From: Actinomycetales bacterium Ga0077552
GTDB taxonomy: Bacteria > Actinomycetota > Actinomycetes > Actinomycetales > Microbacteriaceae
Assembly (NCBI GenBank): GCA_001464255.1
Contig: LNFD01000266.1
Location: 1-10,123, forward strand
Direction: 5' to 3'
Length of the DNA stretch: 10,123 nucleotides
Below are positions 1 to 5,401 of this stretch, piece after piece. A program made the translations under genes and the position numbers. The notes below the pieces were generated by a model. It saw nothing but the letters and a program-made list of their open reading frames with translations, made no database searches and was not told where the DNA came from. How positions within the stretch are numbered: the first letter of the stretch is position 1; every line of letters begins with the position of its first letter.

Positions 1-121
1 CCTCGCCGAGCTCGGCCCGGTCATCCCGGCCCTCATGATCATCGCCGCCACGCTCACCGCCCTCGCCGCCCTCGCGGCCGCCGCCGTGCTGCGGTTCGTG
101 ACCCGGCCGCGCGAGGAGTAG
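1..121 (+). CDS. C-terminal end of a membrane transport protein (partial, possibly MFS)
   Basis: The open frame runs from base 2 to a TAG at 119-121, and the gene begins upstream of the window. The 39 visible residues hold one long hydrophobic segment rich in Ala, Leu and Ile, starting after LGPVIPALMI. It is followed by a short positively charged tail ending RFVTRPREE. A final membrane helix with a short cytoplasmic Arg-rich tail is typical of major facilitator transporters, but many other membrane proteins end this way, so the family is a guess. Codon use matches its neighbours. It ends 42 bases before the NDH-2 start on the same strand, so the two could share a transcript. Confidence 0.6.
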   Translation, partial: LAELGPVIPALMIIAATLTALAALAAAAVLRFVTRPREE

Positions 122-124
122 ATT
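119..124 (+). promoter_or_regulatory. possible -10 box (TAGATT) for the NDH-2 gene
   Basis: TAGATT fits the actinobacterial TANNNT -10 pattern and overlaps the stop codon of the upstream gene. It would place a start point near 131 and leave a leader of about 33 bases carrying the ribosome binding site. The best -35 candidate, TTCGTG at 95-100, is poor. Readthrough from the upstream gene is an equally good explanation. Confidence 0.25.
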
Positions 125-163
125 AACGGGCGTCCCCCCTTACCACCGAGGAGAGCTTTCCCC

Positions 164-1486
164 GTGCCCAGAATCCTGATCGTCGGTGGCGGCTACGCCG
201 GTTTCTACACCGCTCTGAAGCTCGAGAAGCACCTTCGTCGGGGCGAAGCCGAGGTCGTCATGGTCGACCCGCTGCCCTACATGACCTACCAGCCGTTCCT
301 GCCCGAGGTCGCCGCCGGTGCCATTGAACCGCGCCACTCGGTGGTCTCGCACCGCCGGCACCTGAAGCGCACGACCGTCATCACGGCGAAGGTCACGGGC
401 ATCGACCACGCCTCGAAGACCGCGACCATCACGCCCGAGGTCGGCGAGCCGTACACGCTCGACTACGACCACGTCGTCGTCACCGCGGGCTCCGTCTCGC
501 GCACCTTCCCGATCCCCGGCGTCGCCGACGTCGCGATCGGTATGAAGTCGATCGAGGAGGCCGTCGCCGTGCGCGACCGCCTCATCGACAACTTCCACCG
601 CGCGGCCCTGCTGCCCGCGGGCCCCGAGCGCGACCGCCTGCTGACCGTCGTCGTCGTCGGCGGCGGCTTCGCCGGCATCGAGACCTTCGCCGAGCTGCGC
701 AGCCTCGCGAGCGCGCTGCTGCGCGAGTACCCCGGCCTCACGATCGACGACACGCACTTCCACCTCATCGAGGCGATGGGCCGCATCATGCCCGAGGTCT
801 CGCTCAAGACGAGCCACTGGGTGCTCAAGAACCTCGCCCAGCGCGCCGCGACGGTGCACCTCGACACGCAGCTCACGAGCGCCGTCGGCGGCGTCATCGA
901 GCTGTCGACGGGCGAGAGCTTCGAGAGCGACCTCGTCATCTGGACGGCCGGCGTCATGGCCAACCCCGTCGTGCGCTTCACCGACCTGCCGGTCGAGGAG
1001 CGCGGGCGCCTGCGCGCCCAGGCCGAGCTGCGCGTCGTCGACGAGCAGGGCCAGGTCATCGAGGGCGCCTGGACGGCGGGCGACGTCGCCGCGGTTCCCG
1101 ACCTCACGGGCGGTGGAGTGGGCGGCTTCTGCGTGCCCAACGCCCAGCACGCCGTGCGTCAGGGCAAGGTTCTCGCCAAGAACCTCGCTGCCGCGCTGCG
1201 TGGCGAGGCGCCGAAGCAGTACGTGCACAAGAACCTCGGCGCGGTCGCCGGCCTCGGCCTCGGCTACGGCGCCTTCCAGTCGGGCACGTTCGCCGTCACG
1301 GGCCTCATCGCCTGGTTCATGCACCGCGGCTACCACGGCCTCGCGATCCCCATGTGGGAGCGCAAGCTGCGCGTCGTCGGCGGCTGGGTCGGCCACTTCT
1401 TCCTCGGGCGCGACAACGTCAGCCTCTCGGCCCGCGAGACCCCGCAGGCGTACTTCCAGGAGTTCGCCTCGCGGCCCAAGGTCTAG
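164..1486 (+). CDS. ndh: type II NADH:quinone oxidoreductase (NDH-2)
   Basis: This is a 440-residue FAD protein that oxidises NADH and reduces membrane quinone (menaquinone in actinobacteria) without pumping protons. It sits on the inner face of the membrane. An N-terminal FAD-binding GGGYAG (residues 8-13, after the strand RILIV) and a second, NAD-binding GGGFAG (166-171, after VVVV) form the two Rossmann folds. AGDVAAVPD around residues 305-313 is the FAD-contacting motif of the family. The C-terminal region has the Trp- and Phe-rich amphipathic stretch (AWFMHRGYHG and WERKLRVVGGW) that anchors NDH-2 to the membrane. The length is normal. The GTG start lies about 10 bases after a GAGGAG at 148-153, and the protein begins directly with the FAD strand as in homologues. 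The gene is followed by its own terminator, so it is either single or the last gene of an operon with the truncated transporter. Confidence 0.93.
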   Translation: MPRILIVGGGYAGFYTALKLEKHLRRGEAEVVMVDPLPYMTYQPFLPEVAAGAIEPRHSVVSHRRHLKRTTVITAKVTGIDHASKTATITPEVGEPYTLDYDHVVVTAGSVSRTFPIPGVADVAIGMKSIEEAVAVRDRLIDNFHRAALLPAGPERDRLLTVVVVGGGFAGIETFAELRSLASALLREYPGLTIDDTHFHLIEAMGRIMPEVSLKTSHWVLKNLAQRAATVHLDTQLTSAVGGVIELSTGESFESDLVIWTAGVMANPVVRFTDLPVEERGRLRAQAELRVVDEQGQVIEGAWTAGDVAAVPDLTGGGVGGFCVPNAQHAVRQGKVLAKNLAAALRGEAPKQYVHKNLGAVAGLGLGYGAFQSGTFAVTGLIAWFMHRGYHGLAIPMWERKLRVVGGWVGHFFLGRDNVSLSARETPQAYFQEFASRPKV

Positions 1487-1496
1487 GCCCCATCGC

Positions 1497-1529
1497 GAAA
1501 CCCCCGGTCGCCGTGCGGCCGGGGGTTTC
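1497..1529 (+). terminator. rho-independent-type terminator after ndh
   Basis: An 11-bp perfect stem (GAAACCCCCGG at 1497-1507, CCGGGGGTTTC at 1519-1529) encloses an 11-base loop and begins 10 bases after the ndh stop. The A and T runs at the stem base give it some bidirectional character. The U-tract is short and interrupted (TTTCT), as is usual in GC-rich actinobacteria. It should separate ndh from the tRNA gene. Confidence 0.85.
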
Positions 1530-1537
1530 TCGCGTTC

Positions 1538-1543
1538 TAGGCT
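1538..1543 (+). promoter_or_regulatory. possible -10 box (TAGGCT) for the tRNA gene
   Basis: TAGGCT matches TANNNT and lies 8 bases before the mature 5' end of the tRNA at 1552, so transcription would begin within one or two bases of position 1. The -35 region would fall inside the ndh terminator stem, and no good TTGACA match is seen there. This is inferred from position only. Confidence 0.35.
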
Positions 1544-1551
1544 GGCGGCAC

Positions 1552-1624
1552 GCCCCGGTAGCCCAATGGCAGAGGCAGGCGACTTAAAATCGCTTCAGTG
1601 TGGGTTCGACCCCCACCCGGGGTA
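1552..1624 (+). tRNA. tRNA with UAA (Leu) anticodon and short variable loop
   Basis: A complete 73-base cloverleaf can be drawn by hand. The acceptor stem GCCCCGG (1552-1558) pairs with CCGGGGT (1617-1623), its outermost pair being G-U. The D stem is GCC/GGC (1561-1563, 1574-1576), with GG in the D loop. The anticodon stem GGCGA/TCGCT encloses the loop CTTAAAA, with anticodon TAA at 1585-1587. The T arm is GTGGG/CCCAC with loop TTCGACC. The discriminator base is A1624, as in leucine tRNAs, and CCA is not encoded (CTC follows). The anticodon reads the leucine codon UUA. The variable region, however, is only TCAGT (1595-1599, five bases), whereas bacterial tRNA-Leu normally has a long class-II variable arm. 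An automatic caller would label it tRNA-Leu(UAA), but whether leucyl-tRNA synthetase charges it is open. I found no in-frame TTA codon in any gene of this window. Confidence 0.88.
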
Positions 1625-1634
1625 CTCGGCCGCG

Positions 1635-1654
1635 CGCGACGCTGACGCGTCGCG
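1635..1654 (+). repeat. perfect GC hairpin between tRNA 3'-end copies 1 and 2
   Basis: CGCGACGC (1635-1642) pairs perfectly with GCGTCGCG (1647-1654) around the loop TGAC. It begins 11 bases after the tRNA 3' end and abuts the second T-arm copy. It could help terminate tRNA transcription, but no U-tract follows. The same 8-bp stem recurs in the next spacer. Confidence 0.8.
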
Positions 1655-1687
1655 GGGTTCGAGTCCCTGTCGGGGTACTCGTTCGCG

Positions 1688-1706
1688 CGCGACGCTGCGC
1701 GTCGCG
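1688..1706 (+). repeat. perfect GC hairpin between tRNA 3'-end copies 2 and 3
   Basis: CGCGACGC (1688-1695) pairs with GCGTCGCG (1699-1706) around a three-base loop TGC. It has the same stem as the hairpin at 1635-1654 but lacks the A of that loop, which shows that the spacer was duplicated together with the tRNA 3' end. Confidence 0.8.
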
Positions 1707-1744
1707 GGGTTCGACCCCCACCCGGGGTACTCGCGCGCGACCGC

Positions 1745-3754
1745 TCAGCGCCAGGCGGGGGCGACCCAGCGGGTCCACACGACCGCTGCGCTGAGGACGC
1801 CCGCGAAGGCGGCGCCCGCGAGCACGAGCGGGGCGAGGGGGAACGCGGGGCCCGAGACGAGGATGGCGCCCGCGACGGTCGCCGAGGCGAGGGCGACGAC
1901 GGCCCACGCGGGCGGCGAGACGGCGTAGAGGGTGCGGCCCGGCAGCGGGCCGACGGGCAGCAGCAGCATGAGCAGCGATCCGAGGCCGCCGAGGGCGACC
2001 GCGGCGGCCGTCTCGCTCGCGAGGGTCATCCAGAAGCCGGTGCTCGGCGTGAGCAGGTCGTGGGCGGCCCAGCCGATGAGCGCGAGCGCGGCCACGCCGC
2101 TGGTCTGCGCGACCGCCACTCCCGCGCGCGCTCGTCGGCTCGACCCAAGCGCCGCCGAGGCGGCGATGAGCACGCCCGCGAGCAGGGGCGGCTGGAGGCC
2201 GCCGAAGCGTGAGAGGAGCGCCGCCGCGAGGGCGACGAGCAGGATGCCCGGCAGCAGCCGCACGACCACATCGACCCGCGCGACCCGGCCGGCGAGCCGG
2301 GCCGGCAGCAGCACAGCGATGGCGTTGAGCAGCAGCAACCCGAGCCCGATCGCCGCCGTCAGGCGCAGGTAGCGCACCTCGGCGTCGACACCGCCCGAGA
2401 GCGCGGCGATGACCGCCGCGCCGCCGAGGGTTCCGGCCGCGACGAGGGCGGGCGAGAGCATGGGCGCCGCGGCACCGTGATCGGCGTCGATCGGGCCCCG
2501 GTTGCGGCCGGTCAGCGCGATGCGCGGCCGACGCAGGCGCGGCGCGACGTGCGTCGCGAACGCGCGCAGCGGCAGGGCCGCGAGCAGCAGGTAGGCGAGG
2601 CCCGCGAGCGGGGCGACCGCCCACCCGCCGCGGTCGGCGACCTGCTCGGCCGTCGGCAGCGATGCCCCGAAACCCGTGGGCGTTCCCCAGTTCGAGGTGG
2701 GGGGCGCCACGGGGGGTGCGGGAGCAGGCGAGGGCGAGCCGGGCGCGGGCGGGCTGCTCGGCACGGGGGAGGGGGTCGCCGATTCGGCGGGAGCGGGCGG
2801 GGGCGGGGCCGCGGCGTCGGGGGGCGGTGGGGCGTAGCTCACCTCGACGCGGGCACTGGAGGAACTGAAGTTGCCGGCCGCATCGCGCTGCAGGGCCTGC
2901 AGCGTGAACGTTCCCGGCCCGGGCCAGCGCACGGGGCAGGCCCAGCTGCCCGAGGGGCTCACGATCGTCTCGCACGCGAGCGTGCCGTCGATGAATACCT
3001 GCAGCAGCGCGTCCCGCTCGCCGCCCCCGCGCGCCGTCACCGAGCGGGTCGGCGAGGGGCCCGAGCGCGGCGAGGTCACGGTCGGGGCCGTGGGCGCCGT
3101 GCGATCGATCGTCACGGCTGCCGCCGCCGAGTAGGCCGAGAACTCTGGCCCGATTGCCGGGGACGACTGTCGAGCCCGCACCTCGTACTGGCCGCTGTCG
3201 AGCGCGAGCGCGCACGACCAGAACCCGTCGGGCAGGGCGGCGGGGCACGAGTGGTCGATCGCGCCGCCGGGGCCGATCGACTGCAGCTGGATGCTCGCCC
3301 CGGGCACTGCCGACCCGCTGAAGCGCCCCGTCGTCAGCAGCGTGCCGCCCGCCCCGTCGAGCGTCGGGGCGGCGAGCACGCGCAGCGTCAGCGGCGCGAG
3401 GGGCTCGACCGAGTCGTCGGGCAGGGTCTCGTCGCCCGTGAACTCGTGCACCCCGTTCGGCACGGCGATGCCCGCGCACTCCCACGTCACCGCGTCGGGG
3501 TCGGCGACCGTGCAGACGACCTGGCCGTCGCGGCGGATCACGAGCGTGCTGCCGGCATCCTTCGACCCCGTGAGCGTCACCGCCGACCCCGCCACGAAGT
3601 CGCTCGGCGGCACGTCGAACGCGGCGGCGGCCGCGGCGGGCGGTGCCGGGGCCAGGGCGAGCCCGACGGCCGCGATCGCGGCGACCGCGAGGCCGGCGAG
3701 CGCCCGCTGAGCGGTCGGGCGACGGGCAGTGCTGTGCCGCTCGCGCCCGCGCAT
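1745..3754 (-). CDS. secreted/membrane protein: three Ig-like repeats, Pro-rich linker, about nine membrane helices
   Basis: This is a 669-residue protein with no assigned function. Residues 1-45 look like a Sec signal peptide: Arg-rich start, hydrophobic core GLAVAAIAAVGLALA, Ala-rich cleavage region. Three Ig-like domains follow at roughly 48-127, 130-216 and 221-307. Each has one cysteine pair about 11-12 residues apart (C81/C93, C170/C181, C261/C273), with an aromatic residue just before the second Cys (WEC, WSC, WAC), so one disulfide per domain is likely. A Pro/Ala/Ser linker (309-353) leads to about nine hydrophobic helices between residues 377 and 665. From memory, the region around RLLPGILLVALAAALLSRF and LLPVGPLPGRTLY resembles an uncharacterised actinobacterial membrane family; this was not searched. 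The ATG at 3752-3754, preceded by GGGGGTGAG, is chosen because it begins the signal peptide; a longer frame would run across lemA. The domain order suggests an extracytoplasmic binding part on a membrane base, perhaps a surface sensor or adhesin. Confidence 0.85.
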   Translation of the reverse strand: MRGRERHSTARRPTAQRALAGLAVAAIAAVGLALAPAPPAAAAAAFDVPPSDFVAGSAVTLTGSKDAGSTLVIRRDGQVVCTVADPDAVTWECAGIAVPNGVHEFTGDETLPDDSVEPLAPLTLRVLAAPTLDGAGGTLLTTGRFSGSAVPGASIQLQSIGPGGAIDHSCPAALPDGFWSCALALDSGQYEVRARQSSPAIGPEFSAYSAAAAVTIDRTAPTAPTVTSPRSGPSPTRSVTARGGGERDALLQVFIDGTLACETIVSPSGSWACPVRWPGPGTFTLQALQRDAAGNFSSSSARVEVSYAPPPPDAAAPPPPAPAESATPSPVPSSPPAPGSPSPAPAPPVAPPTSNWGTPTGFGASLPTAEQVADRGGWAVAPLAGLAYLLLAALPLRAFATHVAPRLRRPRIALTGRNRGPIDADHGAAAPMLSPALVAAGTLGGAAVIAALSGGVDAEVRYLRLTAAIGLGLLLLNAIAVLLPARLAGRVARVDVVVRLLPGILLVALAAALLSRFGGLQPPLLAGVLIAASAALGSSRRARAGVAVAQTSGVAALALIGWAAHDLLTPSTGFWMTLASETAAAVALGGLGSLLMLLLPVGPLPGRTLYAVSPPAWAVVALASATVAGAILVSGPAFPLAPLVLAGAAFAGVLSAAVVWTRWVAPAWR

Positions 3755-3804
3755 CCGCTCACCCCCGTCTCGACCGTGTGCTGGACATTCTCTCAGGCGG
3801 CCCA

Positions 3805-3834
3805 CTGTCGGCGCGCTCAGGCCCGCCCTATGCT
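3805..3834 (+). promoter_or_regulatory. leaderless-type promoter of lemA (-10 TATGCT)
   Basis: TATGCT at 3829-3834 fits TANNNT and is followed by exactly seven bases and then the lemA ATG at 3842. Transcription would therefore start at or next to the A of the start codon. The -35 candidate CTGTCG (3805-3810), at an 18-base spacing, matches TTGACA only partly. No Shine-Dalgarno sequence lies before the ATG, which supports a leaderless mRNA. Confidence 0.55.
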
Positions 3835-3841
3835 GTGCGTC

Positions 3842-4408
3842 ATGGAATTCTTGGTGGTCATCGGCGTCCTCGTCCTGCTCGTCGTCATCGCGGGCATCTA
3901 CCTGTGGGCGACCTACAACTCTCTCGTCACGCTCAACGTGCGCGTCGACGAGGCGTGGAGCGACATCACGGTGCAGCTCAAGCGCCGCGCCGACCTGTTG
4001 CCGAACCTCATCGAGGCGGTCAAGGGCTACGCCGCGCACGAGAAGCAGGTCTTCGAGGCCGTGACGAAGGCCCGAGCCGAGACGCTCGGCGCCCAGGGCC
4101 CGGCCGACGCCGCTGTCGCCGAGGGCCACATGCAGCAGGCGCTCAAGAGCATCTTCGCGGTCGCCGAGGCGTACCCCCAGCTGCAGGCGAGCCAGAACTT
4201 CCTGCAGCTGCAGGGTGAGCTCGTCGACACGGAGGACAAGATCCAGGCCTCGCGCCGGTTCTACAACGGCGGCGTGCGCGAGCTCAACGTGAAGATCAAG
4301 CAGTTCCCGAACACGCTCTTCGTGCGCGGCCTGGGCTTCACCGAGCGCGACTTCTTCGAGGTCGCCGACGCCGCGGCGATCGCCGAGCCGCCGCGCGTGC
4401 AGTTCTGA
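3842..4408 (+). CDS. lemA: LemA family membrane-anchored protein
   Basis: This is a 188-residue LemA protein, the usual size for the family. Residues 2-24 (EFLVVIGVLVLLVVIAGIYL) form a single N-terminal membrane helix. The remainder is a helical bundle with the family's conserved stretches: YNSLVTLNVRVDEAWSDI (25-42), LKRRADLLPNL (46-56), AEAYPQLQASQNF (108-120), TEDKIQASRRFYN (130-142) and FPNTLF (155-160). The molecular role of LemA is not established. It is often encoded beside membrane proteases, and htpX follows here after 35 bases on the same strand, so the two are very likely co-transcribed. An in-frame ATG at 3830 would add four residues, but it has no ribosome binding site and overlaps the -10 box. 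The ATG at 3842 is therefore preferred and gives the usual LemA N terminus. Confidence 0.93.
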   Translation: MEFLVVIGVLVLLVVIAGIYLWATYNSLVTLNVRVDEAWSDITVQLKRRADLLPNLIEAVKGYAAHEKQVFEAVTKARAETLGAQGPADAAVAEGHMQQALKSIFAVAEAYPQLQASQNFLQLQGELVDTEDKIQASRRFYNGGVRELNVKIKQFPNTLFVRGLGFTERDFFEVADAAAIAEPPRVQF

Positions 4409-4443
4409 TCCACCGCACCCCGACCCCGCGTCCGGAGGACTAG

Positions 4444-5322
4444 GTGTATCGCGCCATCGCGGCGAACAAGCGCAACACGGTGTTCATCATCCTGCTGTTC
4501 GTCATCATCATCGGGATGCTCGGGCTGTTCGCCGACTACTACTTCGGCGGCGGCTTCACGATCTTCATCGGCACGCTCGTGGGCGCCACGATCTACACGC
4601 TCGTGCAGTACTTCGCGGCGGGCTCGCAGGCCCTCGGGCTCGCGGGCGCGCATCCGATCACCAAGGCCGACAACCCGCGGCTGTACCGCATCGTCGAGAA
4701 CCTCGCGATCACCGAGGGCCTGCCGATGCCGCGCGTCTACGTCATCGACGACCCCGCGCCCAACGCCTTCGCGACGGGCCGCGACCCGAAGCACGCGAGC
4801 GTCGCGGCGACGACGGGCCTGCTCGAGCTCATGACCGACCGCGAGCTCGCGGGCGTCATGGCGCACGAGATCGGGCACGTCAAGAACTACGACATCCGCG
4901 TCTCGACGATCGTCTTCGGCCTCGTCGTCGCGGTCGGGTTCATCGCCGACATCCTGTTCCGCATGGCCTTCTGGGGCGGCAACCGCAACAGCAACGGCAA
5001 CCCGATCATGCTCGTGCTCGGCCTCGCCGCCATGGTCATCGCGCCGCTCGTCGCCGCGGTCGTGCAGGCCGCCGTCTCGCGGCAGCGCGAGTACCTCGCC
5101 GACGCGACGGGCGCCCTCACCACGCGCGACCCCGAGGCCCTCGCGAGTGCCCTGCAGAAGCTCGGCGACTACGCCCGGCCCATGCGCCGCCAGAACTCGA
5201 CCATGGCCCACCTCTACATCAGCGACCCGATGAAGCCGGGCGTCGTCGACCGCATGTTCCAGACCCACCCGCCCATCGCCGAGCGGGTCAAGCGCCTCAT
5301 CGAGAACTCGAACCGCTTCTAG
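4444..5322 (+). CDS. htpX: HtpX-type integral membrane zinc metalloprotease
   Basis: This 292-residue M48-family protease degrades damaged or misassembled membrane proteins in envelope quality control. Two N-terminal helices (about 12-30 and 37-58) are followed by the conserved NAFATGRDPKHASVAATTG block (107-125). The zinc-binding HEIGH comes next, with H141 and H145 as ligands and E142 as catalytic base. Two more hydrophobic segments (about 154-177 and 187-211) lead to REYLADA, where E216 is the expected third ligand. All key residues are present and the length is normal. The GTG start is set by GGAGGA at 4434-4439, four bases upstream. It pairs with lemA in a likely two-gene operon. The gene converges with the YcaQ-like gene, with an inverted repeat between them. 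Confidence 0.95.
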   Translation: MYRAIAANKRNTVFIILLFVIIIGMLGLFADYYFGGGFTIFIGTLVGATIYTLVQYFAAGSQALGLAGAHPITKADNPRLYRIVENLAITEGLPMPRVYVIDDPAPNAFATGRDPKHASVAATTGLLELMTDRELAGVMAHEIGHVKNYDIRVSTIVFGLVVAVGFIADILFRMAFWGGNRNSNGNPIMLVLGLAAMVIAPLVAAVVQAAVSRQREYLADATGALTTRDPEALASALQKLGDYARPMRRQNSTMAHLYISDPMKPGVVDRMFQTHPPIAERVKRLIENSNRF

Positions 5323-5335
5323 GGTTCACGCGTTC

Positions 5336-5393
5336 GGTGCGGTTCTTCGCATCTGGCCGGAAACGGTGCGTGCCGAATGCGACGAACCGCACC
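5336..5393. terminator. imperfect inverted repeat between convergent genes, possible bidirectional terminator
   Basis: Arms at 5336-5352 and 5377-5393 pair over 17 bases with one mismatch (GGTGCGGTTC against GAACCGCACC, and TCGCAT against ATGCGA). They enclose a 24-base loop. The repeat lies between the htpX stop and the stop of the minus-strand YcaQ-like gene, the right place to end both transcripts. It has no U-tract, and the loop is long for a classical terminator, so an intergenic palindromic repeat of another kind is possible. Confidence 0.55.
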
Positions 5394-5401
5394 ACGCGCG
5401 G

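Larger units (their letters stand above)
1602..1733 (+). repeat. three tandem copies of the tRNA 3' end (T-arm plus acceptor strand)
   Basis: A 27-base unit starting GGGTTCGA and ending GGGGTACTCG occurs at 1602-1628 (inside the tRNA), 1655-1681 and 1707-1733, with starts spaced 53 and 52 bases. The first and third copies are identical over all 27 bases. The middle copy differs at five positions (unit positions 9, 10, 14, 15, 16), all in the 3' half of the T arm and the start of the acceptor strand. Each copy is followed by CGCGCGAC about 0-3 bases later. No matching 5' tRNA half precedes copies two or three, so they are not whole tRNA genes. The third repeat fades into the stop codon region of the convergent Ig-like gene at 1745. 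Confidence 0.9.

Noticed and set aside
140..1396. Minus-strand open frame across the NDH-2 gene
   Set aside because: It is antisense to a confidently identified gene, with Arg/Asp/Val-rich composition and no recognisable motif.
1655..1681. Second or third complete tRNA gene downstream of the UAA tRNA
   Set aside because: Only the T-arm and 3' acceptor strand are present; no pairing 5' acceptor strand, D arm or anticodon arm precedes them.
1602..1733. CRISPR-like array
   Set aside because: There are only three units, the repeat is the tRNA 3' end, the spacers are copies of each other, and no cas genes are present.
1937..1966. LLPVGPLPGR (residues 598-607) of the Ig-like protein as a site-2 protease motif
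   Set aside because: The family motif needs Asn and an LDG aspartate, and no HExxH occurs in the membrane part. The stretch fits better as an LPG-type motif of a non-protease membrane family.
2477..3841. Long plus-strand open frame antisense to the Ig-like gene, running into lemA
   Set aside because: It is an Arg/Gly-rich shadow frame typical of GC-rich coding DNA. Only the part from 3842 has protein-like sequence (LemA).
3830..3841. Alternative lemA start at ATG 3830
   Set aside because: It overlaps the TATGCT box, has no ribosome binding site and adds four residues not expected in LemA proteins.
3755..4129. Minus-strand upstream extension of the Ig-like gene to a start at 4129 (794 residues)
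   Set aside because: It would run antisense through lemA and add about 125 residues with no fold-like pattern. The ATG at 3754 begins a clear signal peptide and has a purine-rich stretch before it.
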